From positions 27,123-91,122 of the forward strand of contig JAUIFC010000001.1 in NCBI GenBank assembly GCA_030429455.1: DNA of 64,000 nt, written 5' to 3'. Each line of letters begins with the position of its first letter. Within the stretch, counting starts at the first letter, position 1. This DNA comes from Bacteroidia bacterium (GTDB lineage: Bacteria; Bacteroidota; Bacteroidia; Flavobacteriales; Flavobacteriaceae). A program made the translations under genes and the position numbers. The notes under the pieces are model-generated. The model was not told the origin of the DNA, ran no database searches, and saw only the letters and a list, made by a program, of their open reading frames with translations. Below are positions 52,376 through 62,229 of this stretch, piece after piece.

Positions 52376-53197
52376 ATGCAGGATAAAAGAGTTCTTTTTA
52401 TATCGGCAGAATTAATACCATATTTAGCAGAAAATGACATGTCAATCATGTCGTTCGAGGTGCCTAAAATGATTAATTCTACCGGTGGCCAAACCAGAAT
52501 ATTTATGCCACGATTTGGTAATATAAACCAAAGAAGACATCAACTTCATGAAGTTATTAGATTATCAGGATTAAATATGGTCGTCAATGATTTTGACATG
52601 CCTTTGATCATTAAAGTAGCATCTATTCCAAAAGAAAGAATGCAGGTTTATTTTATTGATAACGAAGATTACTTTAAGCGAAAAGCCATGTATAGCGATG
52701 AAGATGGCAACCTGTTCGAGGATAATGATGAAAGGGCTATTTTTTTTGCAAAAGGAGTAATCGAAACTGTTAAAAAATTAAACTGGGCACCAGATATCAT
52801 ACACATCAACGGTTGGCTTGCCTCATTAATGCCTATGTACTTAAAGAATTACTACGGTAACGAACCTTTGTTTAAAAATTCCAAAATCGTAACCTCTGTA
52901 TACAATACGGTGTTTCAAGATGAGTTGGATAAAAACCTGATTAAAAAAGTGATGTTCGATGGTATTGATGAAGATAAAATTGAATATTTAAAAACTCCAA
53001 ATTACAATAATTTGATAAAATTGGCATTAACCTATTCTGATGGTATTGTTGTAGGCAGCGAAAATATTCCTGAGGAATTAACCGAATTTATTAATAATTC
53101 AGATAAACCTACCTTAAGCTACCATTCAATAGAAGAATTTGCACAAGCATATCAAAATTTTTATCTTAAAGATATTTTAAATGAAGATATTGACTAA
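52376..53197 (+). CDS. Glycogen/starch-synthase-like protein, N-terminal domain only
   Basis: This 273-residue protein corresponds to the GT5 (ADP-glucose-binding) N-domain: VLFISAELIPYLAE at the start, STGGQTRIFMPRFGNI near residue 31, and IIHINGWLASLMPMYL near residue 140. It lacks the C-terminal GT1 domain with the usual E-x7-E. Full glycogen synthases have about 470 residues. It overlaps the DUF4270 gene by 17 bases. This half-protein layout recurs in Bacteroidota; its catalytic activity is doubtful. Confidence 0.8.
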   Translation: MQDKRVLFISAELIPYLAENDMSIMSFEVPKMINSTGGQTRIFMPRFGNINQRRHQLHEVIRLSGLNMVVNDFDMPLIIKVASIPKERMQVYFIDNEDYFKRKAMYSDEDGNLFEDNDERAIFFAKGVIETVKKLNWAPDIIHINGWLASLMPMYLKNYYGNEPLFKNSKIVTSVYNTVFQDELDKNLIKKVMFDGIDEDKIEYLKTPNYNNLIKLALTYSDGIVVGSENIPEELTEFINNSDKPTLSYHSIEEFAQAYQNFYLKDILNEDID

Positions 53198-54776
53198 ACT
53201 AAAACTAAGAGCATTAGTTTTTTTATCAATTATTATTTTTGCAACCAGCATTACCTCATGTGAAGATGAATTTACCACCATTGGGAGTGATTTTGTTAAT
53301 AGTTTAGATTTACCAGAACCTTATATCGTTGAAGATTTAGTGTCTTACAGCGAAAAAATCAATTCTCTACAATCTAATACACTTACAAACTATTTACTTG
53401 GGCAATATTCTAGCGAAGTGTTTGGGATATCAAACACAAGTATCCTTACTCAGTTAGAATTGGAAACTACAAATCCAGATTTTGGTGAAGATCCAGTTTT
53501 GGACAGTGTTGTGTTAACATTGCCATTGTTCAATACTTTAGTAGCAGAAAATGAATATCGAGTAGATTCAGTGTTTGGCTCTGGCGGTTTTAAACTTCAG
53601 GTTTTCGAATCAAATCAGTTTTTAAGGGATTTAGATCCTGGTGCCAATGGAGACTTTGACGAAAGTCAATTGTATTACTCTGATCAATTTTCGGAATTTG
53701 AAAGTAATATCAATACAGGAACATTATTGAATACGGAAAGCGACTTTGTATATGTTCCTACCTCTTACACAGAGACGCAAATTTTTCCAACTCAAACAGA
53801 TTCAGTCACTTTAGATACTTTGAGACTTGCGCCAAGACTAACAGTCAAATTGGACAGCTTATTTTTTCAAGAAAAAATATTGAATAATCAAAATTCTAAT
53901 ATTCTTGTAAGTCAAAACAGTTTTAAGAATTTTCTTCGAGGAATTTATTTAAATACGGTTGAACCTCAAGATGGTGGCTCTATGATAAATCTTAACCTGA
54001 GTGCTGCGGATGCCAACATTAGGTTGTATTATAGATCACAACGTCGACCACCTTCATTGGATACTATTGCGCTAGATTTGGTAGAGACATTTAATACGTT
54101 CGATCTTCGATTTGCAGGAAATACAATCAATTTGTACAACGATGAAAATCAGATCGATCTTTCCAGTCAAAATACAGAAAACGGCGAAGAGATATTATAT
54201 GCAAAAGGAGGGCAAGGTATTGTGACCATTATTGAACCTTTTAAAGGCTTAGACTTGGACAACAACGGAATTTCAGATGAGTTAGACGAATTAAGAACAA
54301 ATAACTGGTTAATTAACGAAGCCAATTTGATTTTGAATGTAAACGATGAAATTCTTGGTGATGAAGCAGATGATACACCATTTAGAATTTTTGTCTATAA
54401 CATCGAAAGAAACTCAGTACTTATCGATTACATTCAGGATCCATTTACAACGGACAACCCTTTTACATCAAAAATTAACCATCTCGGGCCACTTACAGAG
54501 GATGGCGATGGGAATAAATCATTTAGAATACGATTAACAAGTCATATAAACGATTTAATAAACAACGACTCGATACCTTCAAAGTTAGGTGTAGTCGTTA
54601 CTCAGAATGTTAATCAGGCGCGAATATTAGAGGTTAAGGATAGTGAACTTGGAGCATTAGATGCTTTTATAGAGAGTTCGATATCTACGCCGAGAGGAAC
54701 AGTTTTTTATGGGAATGCTTCTTCAAACGAGGATAAAAAGTTAAAATTGCAGATTTATTATACAGAACCAAATTAG
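53181..54776 (+). CDS. DUF4270 family lipoprotein
   Basis: This is a 531-residue lipoprotein with a signal peptide ending TSITSC (about residue 27) and then CEDEFTTIGSDFV, typical of DUF4270. The family is confined to Bacteroidota and has unknown function, with a probable outer-membrane location. It overlaps the upstream gene by 17 bases and lies 6 bases before glmS, so the three form an operon linked to sugar and envelope supply. Confidence 0.88.
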   Translation: MKILTKLKLRALVFLSIIIFATSITSCEDEFTTIGSDFVNSLDLPEPYIVEDLVSYSEKINSLQSNTLTNYLLGQYSSEVFGISNTSILTQLELETTNPDFGEDPVLDSVVLTLPLFNTLVAENEYRVDSVFGSGGFKLQVFESNQFLRDLDPGANGDFDESQLYYSDQFSEFESNINTGTLLNTESDFVYVPTSYTETQIFPTQTDSVTLDTLRLAPRLTVKLDSLFFQEKILNNQNSNILVSQNSFKNFLRGIYLNTVEPQDGGSMINLNLSAADANIRLYYRSQRRPPSLDTIALDLVETFNTFDLRFAGNTINLYNDENQIDLSSQNTENGEEILYAKGGQGIVTIIEPFKGLDLDNNGISDELDELRTNNWLINEANLILNVNDEILGDEADDTPFRIFVYNIERNSVLIDYIQDPFTTDNPFTSKINHLGPLTEDGDGNKSFRIRLTSHINDLINNDSIPSKLGVVVTQNVNQARILEVKDSELGALDAFIESSISTPRGTVFYGNASSNEDKKLKLQIYYTEPN

Positions 54777-54782
54777 TAAAGT

Positions 54783-56630
54783 ATGTGTGGAATTGTAGGT
54801 TATATTGGACAAAGAGATGCTTATGATATTGTAATCAAAGGATTGCAACGCTTGGAATATAGAGGCTATGACTCTGCGGGAATTGCCATGTATGATGGAA
54901 TGAATTTAAATATTTGTAAGACTAAAGGGAAAGTTTCTGATCTCGAGAAAAAAGCAAAGAATAGTAATACTGTTTTTGGAAAAGTAGGCATAGGGCATAC
55001 AAGATGGGCAACTCATGGTGAACCCAATGACCAGAACTCACATCCACATTTTTCAAACTCCGGTCGATTAGCAATAATTCATAATGGCATTATAGAGAAT
55101 TACGATGCGATAAAAATCTTGCTTCAAAACAGAGGGTTCAGGTTTCATTCAGATACAGATACAGAAGTGCTTGTAAATCTGATAGAAGATGTTCTTAATA
55201 ATGAAGACGTAAAGCTAGGAAAAGCAGTGCAAATTGCTTTAAATCAGGTTGTCGGAGCTTATGCAATAGCTGTATTTGATAAAGAAAAGCCAAACGAAAT
55301 TGTTGTAGCGCGATTAGGTAGTCCTTTAGCAATAGGTGTTGGGGAAGACGAATTTTTCATAGCCTCAGATGCCTCTCCATTTATAGAATACACAAACTCA
55401 GCGATTTATTTGGAAGAGGGAGAAATGGGGGTTATTCGTCTTGGAAGAAAGCCCAGAATAAGAAAGATACAAGATGATAAGCTAGTTGATCCATACATTC
55501 AAGAATTGCAATTAAGTATCGACCAAATAGAAAAAGGTGGTTATGAGCATTTTATGCTTAAAGAAATCTATGAGCAACCCACTGCGATTAGAGATACCTT
55601 TAGAGGACGAATGCTCGTTGACGAAGGCCTAATCCGAATGGCTGGAATTGATGATAATATTCAGAAATTTTTGAATGTAAATAGAATTATAATTGCTGCT
55701 TGTGGAACATCTTGGCATGCAGGATTGGTAGCAGAATATATATTTGAAGATATAGCAAGAATTCCAGTAGAAGTAGAGTATGCTTCTGAGTTTAGATACA
55801 GAAACCCCGTTATAAACAGCAATGACCTTTTAATTGTTATTTCTCAAAGTGGAGAAACGGCAGATACAATGGCTGCTATAAAATTGGCAAAAGAGAATAA
55901 CGCGTTTGTCTTCGGAGTATGTAACGTGGTAGGGTCGTCGATTTCTAGAGAAACAAATGGCGGAGCATATACACATGCAGGGCCAGAAATAGGAGTAGCC
56001 TCGACCAAAGCTTTTACAACCCAGATTACAGTTCTATCACTTATTGCTCTTAAGCTTGGAAGAGCTAAAGGCACTATAGACAATTCTCATTTTCATATGT
56101 ACCTTAATGAAATGGCAACCATACCAGGCAAAATTGAAAGGGTTCTAAAAGAGAATAATCATATTGAGCAGGTGGCAAAATCCATTAAAGATGCCAAAAA
56201 CTGTTTGTATCTTGGTAGAGGTTATAATTTTCCAGTTGCTTTAGAAGGCGCATTAAAACTTAAAGAAATCTCTTACATTCATGCCGAAGGTTATCCAGCA
56301 GCCGAAATGAAACATGGCCCCATTGCTTTAATAGATGAAGAAATGCCAGTTGTGGTAATTGCCACTAGAAAAGGTCATTACCAAAAAGTAGTAAGCAATA
56401 TTCAAGAAATAAAATCTAGAAAAGGAAGAATAATTGCAATTGTTTCGGAAGGCGATACAACTGTGAAGGAGTTGGCTGAGCATGTTATAGAAGTTCCTGA
56501 GACCATAGAAGCATTAACACCATTGTTGACAACAATCCCATTACAACTGCTGTCTTATCATATAGCCGTTATGCTTGGTAAAAATGTCGATCAACCGCGA
56601 AACTTAGCAAAATCTGTTACGGTAGAGTAA
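54783..56630 (+). CDS. glmS: Glutamine-fructose-6-phosphate aminotransferase
   Basis: This 615-residue enzyme makes glucosamine-6-phosphate, the first step to UDP-GlcNAc. Cys2 of MCGIVGYIG is the glutaminase nucleophile. HNGIIENYD near residue 99 and two SIS domains (VISQSGETADTM near residue 352, GRGYNFPVALEGALKLKE near residue 478) follow, then the ending KSVTVE. It supplies amino sugar for peptidoglycan and the polysaccharide locus. A terminator lies downstream. Confidence 0.97.
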   Translation: MCGIVGYIGQRDAYDIVIKGLQRLEYRGYDSAGIAMYDGMNLNICKTKGKVSDLEKKAKNSNTVFGKVGIGHTRWATHGEPNDQNSHPHFSNSGRLAIIHNGIIENYDAIKILLQNRGFRFHSDTDTEVLVNLIEDVLNNEDVKLGKAVQIALNQVVGAYAIAVFDKEKPNEIVVARLGSPLAIGVGEDEFFIASDASPFIEYTNSAIYLEEGEMGVIRLGRKPRIRKIQDDKLVDPYIQELQLSIDQIEKGGYEHFMLKEIYEQPTAIRDTFRGRMLVDEGLIRMAGIDDNIQKFLNVNRIIIAACGTSWHAGLVAEYIFEDIARIPVEVEYASEFRYRNPVINSNDLLIVISQSGETADTMAAIKLAKENNAFVFGVCNVVGSSISRETNGGAYTHAGPEIGVASTKAFTTQITVLSLIALKLGRAKGTIDNSHFHMYLNEMATIPGKIERVLKENNHIEQVAKSIKDAKNCLYLGRGYNFPVALEGALKLKEISYIHAEGYPAAEMKHGPIALIDEEMPVVVIATRKGHYQKVVSNIQEIKSRKGRIIAIVSEGDTTVKELAEHVIEVPETIEALTPLLTTIPLQLLSYHIAVMLGKNVDQPRNLAKSVTVE

Positions 56631-56658
56631 CTATTTTTTCAATTCAAATCTTATAGTT

Positions 56659-56702
56659 CCATAGTTAAAGTAAGTTTTCACTTCTTAAACTATGGTTTTT
56701 TA
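56659..56702 (+). terminator. Probable rho-independent terminator after glmS
   Basis: An 8-base perfect outer stem (56659-56666 and 56688-56695) with an imperfect inner stem is followed at once by six T. It lies 28 bases past the glmS stop. The rest of the 300-base gap to the TonB receptor gene is AT-rich with no further feature. Confidence 0.65.
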
Positions 56703-56930
56703 TTAGGTGATTAAATCAATAAGATTATATCATTTCTAATAAATGAACTTATCAGATTAGAATTAGGAGATTTTATTGGATTCTTAATAATTTATTAAAT
56801 TCTTACTTATCAGTAATTATTTTCAATTTATTCCAAAAAAAAGATAAACAATTTAGAAAATTTAAAGATTTCATAAAAATATAATATATATATTGCGCAT
56901 CTTTATTAACATTTCATAAATTAAATTAAC

Positions 56931-59753
56931 ATGATTAGAAATCTATTCACATTCAGTATGTTGTTAGTTTCTATGGTTTTTTATTCTCAAACAATTGTCA
57001 AAGGTAAAGTAGTGGATCAAAATGGATATCCGCTGCCTGGTGCAAATGTAATTATTGAGGGTACCACTATTGGAACTTCGACAAACTTTGAAGGAGAGTA
57101 CGAATTGAAAACAAATGAGTTGCCTCCTTTTTCATTGGTTGTAAGTTATACTGGTTTTGTACAAAAAATTGTACAAGTAACTTCAGCTTCGCAAACGATT
57201 GATATAACACTTGAGGAAGGAAATGAACTTGATGAAGTTGTAATTTCTGCATCAAGAACACCCGAACGTGTTTTTGAATCCCCAGTGACTATAGAACGGT
57301 TTGGACTTAAAGAGATTAAAAATACAGCTTCTGTAGATTTTTATGATGGTCTAGAAAACCTGAAAGGTGTAGATGTAAACGTAAATAGTTTGACCTTTAA
57401 ATCTGTAAATACCAGAGGTTTTGCATCGTTTGCAAATACGCGTTTTATGCAGTTGGTCGACGGTATGGATAATTCGACGCCAGCCTTGAACTTTCCTATC
57501 GGTAACTTGGTTGGTCTAACAGAAACAGACGTGCAAAGTGTAGAATTATTACCTGGTGCGGCTTCCGCATTATATGGGGCAAATGCATTTAATGGAATCT
57601 TGTTCATGAGGAGTAAAAATCCATTTGATTTTGAAGGTGTAAGTGCTACTTTAAAACAAGGGGTAACCTCTCAAGAGGCTGCAGGAACCAATAGCTACAC
57701 CGATGTAAGTGTGAGAGTAGCAAAGAAATTCAGTGATAAATTCGCAGCTAAATTAAACGTGGGTTACTTGAAAGGAACAGATTGGTATGCTACAAATGAA
57801 AGTGATAAACTAAATAGAGGCCTAACCAGAGACGATATAGACTATGACGGTATTAATGTATATGGGGATGAGGTAAGTACCAACATTAGAGAGGTTGCTC
57901 AAACATTAGAGAGTCTAGGACTAGCTCCCGCAGGTGCATCCGCATTAATTCCTTCGGTAAATGTGAGTAGAACTGGATATAACGAAAGAGACTTAACAAA
58001 CTATAATGCAGAAAGTTTAAAAGCAGATGTTGGCTTTTTCTATAGACCTTTTGAGGATGATTTGGAGATACAGCTAGTAAGTAAAGTAGGAACGGGTACT
58101 ACATTGTATCAAGGTGCGAATAGATATAACATAAAAAACTTCTTACAGCACCAACATAAATTGGAAATTAGAAACGACAATTTCTTTGTCAGAGGATACC
58201 TTGTTGCAGACGATGCTGGAGATTCTTATGATATGGTATTTACAGGTATCAATATTAACCGATCTTGGAAAGATGATAGTACATGGTTCGGTGAGTATGT
58301 TGCAAGTTATCTTGGAGCTACTTTAGGCGGTGCTACAAGTGATCAAGCACATACTGCCGCAAGGGCAGCTGCAGATACAGGAAGATTGATGCCAGGAACA
58401 GCAGAGTTTCAACAAGCTTTTGAAACTGTTATTTCAGATCCTGATTTTAGTAGAGGTTCTCAATTCCAAGACCAATCACAATACTATCATGCTGACGCAA
58501 ACTATAACTTTAAGGATAAAATAGAATTTGCTGAAATCCAAGTTGGAGGATCTTTCAGATCTTACAGACTTGACTCTAATGGAACCATATATACAGATGT
58601 GGACGGTCCTATTACGTATTCAGAATTTGGTATTTATACACAAGCTCAGAAAACTATTGATATTAAGGATGACATGAGTTTAAAGCTTACGGGTTCTATA
58701 AGATATGACAAGTCAGAGTTGTTTGACGGTTTCTTTTCACCTAGGTTATCTGGTGGTTTGAATATAAATGAAAATCACAATATTAGAGCCTCTGTTCAAA
58801 CAGGATTTAGAAATCCAACAACACAAGATTTATTTATCGGTTTAGATGTTGGTAGAGCAATCTTAGTGGGTGGTGCCGATGACAACCTTACAAGAGATAT
58901 TAGAGATTATAGCGTTGCTGCAGGGAATCTAAGTGCAGAGGGCGCAGGAATTTTAGGGGCTGATGCAATTTCTAGAAATTCTTCTGGAGCATATAATAAT
59001 TCTTACACTGCCAGCTCTGTGGCGGCTTTTGCAGCTAGTGGCAATCCAGATGATCTTGTTGTTGGTAATTCCGAAACTGTTCAACCAGAGCAAGTAACTT
59101 CAGTTGAAGTTGGATATAGAGGTAAAATAGATAAAATCACCATCGACGCTTCTGCATATTACAACTCATATAACGACTTTTTGGCAAATGAAAATGTAAT
59201 AAATCCCTTCTACGGAAGTGTAGATGCTAATGGCGATGGACAAGTAGATTTAGATCCTCAGGCGTTTACGGCTTTAGCAAATCAAGATTTTCAGGTGTTC
59301 CAAACCTACACAAATTCTGATGCAGAAATAAACTCATACGGGGCAGCAGTTCAAGTATCTGCAAAAGTATTTAACGGATTTGACCTGACTGCAAATTATA
59401 CATGGACAAGACTAGATTTTGATGTTACTCAGAATCCTGACTTTAGAACAAACTTTAATACACCGGAGCATAAGTTTAAAGCGAGTTTTGGAAAACCAGA
59501 TTTATTCGAGAACTTTGGATTTAATGTAGCTTGGAGATGGAGCGATAATTTCTTTTGGGAAGCCACTTTTGGCGATGGAGAAATTCCTGCTTTTAACGTA
59601 GTGGATGCACAAATAAATTATACGTTCCCTAAATACAAAACAATTGTAAAACTTGGTGCAGCAAACCTTTTAGCTGACGAATACTTTACAGCATTCGGAA
59701 CAGGATTAATAGGTGCTCAGTATTACTTATCATTAACAATTAATAACCTTTAA
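56931..59753 (+). CDS. TonB-dependent receptor with carboxypeptidase-regulatory N-domain
   Basis: This 940-residue outer-membrane receptor has a signal peptide ending FYSQ (about residue 20), then a CarboxypepD_reg-like domain (about 23-105, KGKVVDQNGYPLPGANV), a plug (about 115-225, LLPGAASALYGANAFNGIL) and a beta-barrel to the C-terminus. It imports a ligand too large or scarce for porins. No SusD-like gene follows. The 10-base gap to an SGNH lipoprotein suggests a paired system, perhaps for esters or lipids; the ligand is unknown. Confidence 0.93.
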   Translation: MIRNLFTFSMLLVSMVFYSQTIVKGKVVDQNGYPLPGANVIIEGTTIGTSTNFEGEYELKTNELPPFSLVVSYTGFVQKIVQVTSASQTIDITLEEGNELDEVVISASRTPERVFESPVTIERFGLKEIKNTASVDFYDGLENLKGVDVNVNSLTFKSVNTRGFASFANTRFMQLVDGMDNSTPALNFPIGNLVGLTETDVQSVELLPGAASALYGANAFNGILFMRSKNPFDFEGVSATLKQGVTSQEAAGTNSYTDVSVRVAKKFSDKFAAKLNVGYLKGTDWYATNESDKLNRGLTRDDIDYDGINVYGDEVSTNIREVAQTLESLGLAPAGASALIPSVNVSRTGYNERDLTNYNAESLKADVGFFYRPFEDDLEIQLVSKVGTGTTLYQGANRYNIKNFLQHQHKLEIRNDNFFVRGYLVADDAGDSYDMVFTGININRSWKDDSTWFGEYVASYLGATLGGATSDQAHTAARAAADTGRLMPGTAEFQQAFETVISDPDFSRGSQFQDQSQYYHADANYNFKDKIEFAEIQVGGSFRSYRLDSNGTIYTDVDGPITYSEFGIYTQAQKTIDIKDDMSLKLTGSIRYDKSELFDGFFSPRLSGGLNINENHNIRASVQTGFRNPTTQDLFIGLDVGRAILVGGADDNLTRDIRDYSVAAGNLSAEGAGILGADAISRNSSGAYNNSYTASSVAAFAASGNPDDLVVGNSETVQPEQVTSVEVGYRGKIDKITIDASAYYNSYNDFLANENVINPFYGSVDANGDGQVDLDPQAFTALANQDFQVFQTYTNSDAEINSYGAAVQVSAKVFNGFDLTANYTWTRLDFDVTQNPDFRTNFNTPEHKFKASFGKPDLFENFGFNVAWRWSDNFFWEATFGDGEIPAFNVVDAQINYTFPKYKTIVKLGAANLLADEYFTAFGTGLIGAQYYLSLTINNL

Positions 59754-59763
59754 AAATATAACA

Positions 59764-61389
59764 ATGAAAAAAATACTTTATATCCTGTTATGTTTTGTAA
59801 CACTTAATTTTTTTACGTCTTGTGAAAATGATGTTCTAGACGATTTAAGAGCTAAAGACGATCAAGAACTTGTTGATTTGCCAGAGTTAAATGCTGGAAG
59901 CGCAGATTTTTCAAATTATGTATCTTTAGGAGCTTCCTTTACTGCTGGATTTACAGATAATGGATTGTTTATCGCATCTCAACAAAATTCTTTTCCAAAT
60001 ACAATTGCAAGTAAATTTGCTTTAGTTGGAGGAGGCGATTTTGTACAACCACTAATGAATGATAATTTTGGTGGTTTAGCATTAGGCGGAAATCGAATCA
60101 CAGATCCAAGACTGGTTTTTGGAGGTGCTGGACCTGTTCCTTTGGAAGCTGTAATTGGACCAGTGACAGTATCTACAGACATAGCCTTAAATAATCCTTC
60201 AGGACCATTTAATAATCTTGGTATTCCTGGGGCAAAAAGTTTTCATCTAGTAGCTAATGGATATGGAAATATTGCAAATTTTCCTGCTGCAGCAAACCCA
60301 TATGCTGTAAGAGTTACAGGAGATAATCCGAATGCATCTATTTTGGAATTGGCAGTTGCTCAAAATCCTACGTTTTTCACTTTATCAGAAATTGGAGGAA
60401 ATGATGTCTTAGGATATGCAACGACTGGAGGCAATGGGACAAATCCTATCACCGATAATGCAACCTTCGATGCTGCTTTGGGTGCTTTAGTAGCAGGATT
60501 GACCTCGAATGGAGCAAAAGGTGCCATTGGAAATTTGCCTGACATTACAAGTTTGTCATTTTTTACTACAGTTCCTCATAATCCTCTTGATCCAACCGAT
60601 GACAGTTTTGGTCCATTAATCCCTACGCTTAACAGCTTGTATGGTGCATTAAATCAGGTGTTTGCTTTCTTAAATGTGCCAGAACGAAGTATTGTATTTT
60701 CAACTACAGAAGCAAGTGCTATAGTGGTACAAGATGAAAATCTGGCTGATTTGTCAGCTCAAATTACACAAGTATTATTAGCTAATCCATCTTTTCCAGA
60801 CTTTTTAGCTCAATTTGGTTTACCACCTCAAGCCGCGCCTCAAGTTGCAGGGCTTTTCGGTCAATTCTATGGACAGGCAAGACAAGCTACAGAAGACGAT
60901 CTGGTATTATTGACCGCCGCTGGTATAATTGGTCAAGTTGATCAAGATACGCTAGACTTTTTGGTAGCAAATGGACTGCCAGAAGCTATAGCAGGACAGT
61001 TTGCAGCTGTTGGAGTTACGTTGCCTATTGGTGATTCTTTTGTGCTTCTGCCTGAAGAACAACAAGAAATAGCAGACGCAACTTTTGATTATAATGCTTC
61101 AATCAACGCGATTGCTCAAGCCAATGGTTTAGCACTCGTTGACTTAAATTCGATACTAATTCAAGCGTCGACCACTGGAATTCCATTTGACGAATATTTC
61201 TTGAATACAAACTTAGTTTTTGGTGGTCTTGTAAGTTTAGACGGGGTTCATCTAACCTCTAGAGGTTATGCTTTGATGGCTAACGCATTTTTGGAGGCCA
61301 TAGATAATACCTATGGATCAAACTTTATGGCCTCTGGTAATTTGGCTCGCGCTGGAGATTTTTCTACAAACTTTCCACCAAATTTATAA
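59764..61389 (+). CDS. SGNH/GDSL-type hydrolase lipoprotein
   Basis: This 541-residue lipoprotein has a signal peptide ending FFTSC (about residue 20). Block I is SLGASFTAG near residue 58, where the usual GDS is GAS but the Ser is kept. Block III is EIGGNDVL near residue 211, and block V is DGVHLTSRGYALMANA near residue 494, giving the Asp and His. It is an esterase or lipase of the outer membrane or surface. Its pairing with a TonB receptor suggests it releases the substrate that the receptor takes up. Confidence 0.85.
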   Translation: MKKILYILLCFVTLNFFTSCENDVLDDLRAKDDQELVDLPELNAGSADFSNYVSLGASFTAGFTDNGLFIASQQNSFPNTIASKFALVGGGDFVQPLMNDNFGGLALGGNRITDPRLVFGGAGPVPLEAVIGPVTVSTDIALNNPSGPFNNLGIPGAKSFHLVANGYGNIANFPAAANPYAVRVTGDNPNASILELAVAQNPTFFTLSEIGGNDVLGYATTGGNGTNPITDNATFDAALGALVAGLTSNGAKGAIGNLPDITSLSFFTTVPHNPLDPTDDSFGPLIPTLNSLYGALNQVFAFLNVPERSIVFSTTEASAIVVQDENLADLSAQITQVLLANPSFPDFLAQFGLPPQAAPQVAGLFGQFYGQARQATEDDLVLLTAAGIIGQVDQDTLDFLVANGLPEAIAGQFAAVGVTLPIGDSFVLLPEEQQEIADATFDYNASINAIAQANGLALVDLNSILIQASTTGIPFDEYFLNTNLVFGGLVSLDGVHLTSRGYALMANAFLEAIDNTYGSNFMASGNLARAGDFSTNFPPNL

Positions 61390-61439
61390 TTCACAATTGG
61401 TCAATTGATATAATATCAATCAAATAATAATTCTCGATT

Positions 61440-61475
61440 AATCGCCTAAAACTTTTTTAGGCGATTTTCTTTTTA
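61440..61475 (+). terminator. Strong rho-independent terminator after the SGNH gene
   Basis: A perfect 12-base stem (61440-61451 and 61455-61466) with a 3-base loop is followed by TTCTTTTT. It separates the receptor/SGNH pair from the succinate dehydrogenase genes. Confidence 0.88.
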
Positions 61476-61549
61476 TAGGATTTATGACAATCCTCATATA
61501 GATATTAAGATACTTTTAGGACTTTTACCATCTAAAATCTAATGAGCAA

Positions 61550-62218
61550 ATGTCATTAAATTACCTTTTCTATCGCAAAACTCTAATAGCACTTACAGGA
61601 TTATTCTTATGTGTGTTTTTAGTCGTCCATTTGTCTGCAAATGCCATTCTTTTATTACCAAAAGACATCGCTTCAGATTTATATAATAGTTATTCTCATA
61701 CGCTTAGAGAGAATCCATTTATAACGGTCGTAGCTTATGTGCTTTATGTTTCAATTATAGTGCATACACTAGCTGCAATCTTTATAACTATCCAGAACAA
61801 AAGAGCTAAACCGACAAAGTATATCGTAAACCATAGTCGGCAAAATAGTTCTTGGCATTCAAGAAATATGGGTGTTTTAGGAAGTCTTATTTTCATTTTT
61901 ATCATTATTCACTTGGCTAATTTTTGGGCAAGAATCAAGCTTGGAATTGGCGAAGAAGTTGTGCTTGATACTAATGGGTTTAAAGATGTGTATAGTGTAA
62001 CTTACGACTTATTTCAAAATATATGGTTTGTTATATTTTATGCTATTATTTCCATACCACTGGCTTATCATCTACATCATGGCTTAAAAAGCGGTTTTAA
62101 AACAATAGGATTTTACCATCAAAAAGGTTTAAAGATTCTTGCAAAAGTAGCACTTGTTTATGCATTGGTCATGGGAATAGGATTTGGTATAATCCCGATA
62201 ATAGTTTACTTTAAATAA
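61550..62218 (+). CDS. sdhC: Succinate dehydrogenase cytochrome b subunit
   Basis: This 222-residue membrane subunit has five predicted helices (about residues 11-33, 57-80, 108-127, 155-175, 195-217). His27, His72, His121 and His174-177 are placed to ligate two hemes, as in the diheme cytochrome b of Bacillus and Wolinella. It anchors the dehydrogenase and passes electrons to or from menaquinone. It precedes the flavoprotein subunit by 11 bases. Confidence 0.92.
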   Translation: MSLNYLFYRKTLIALTGLFLCVFLVVHLSANAILLLPKDIASDLYNSYSHTLRENPFITVVAYVLYVSIIVHTLAAIFITIQNKRAKPTKYIVNHSRQNSSWHSRNMGVLGSLIFIFIIIHLANFWARIKLGIGEEVVLDTNGFKDVYSVTYDLFQNIWFVIFYAIISIPLAYHLHHGLKSGFKTIGFYHQKGLKILAKVALVYALVMGIGFGIIPIIVYFK

Positions 62219-62229
62219 TTCTGAAAAAC

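Noticed and set aside
56631..56930. Possible glmS-linked riboregulator
   Set aside because: The glmS ribozyme lies upstream of glmS in Firmicutes; the 6-base gap upstream here leaves no room, and the downstream region shows only a terminator.
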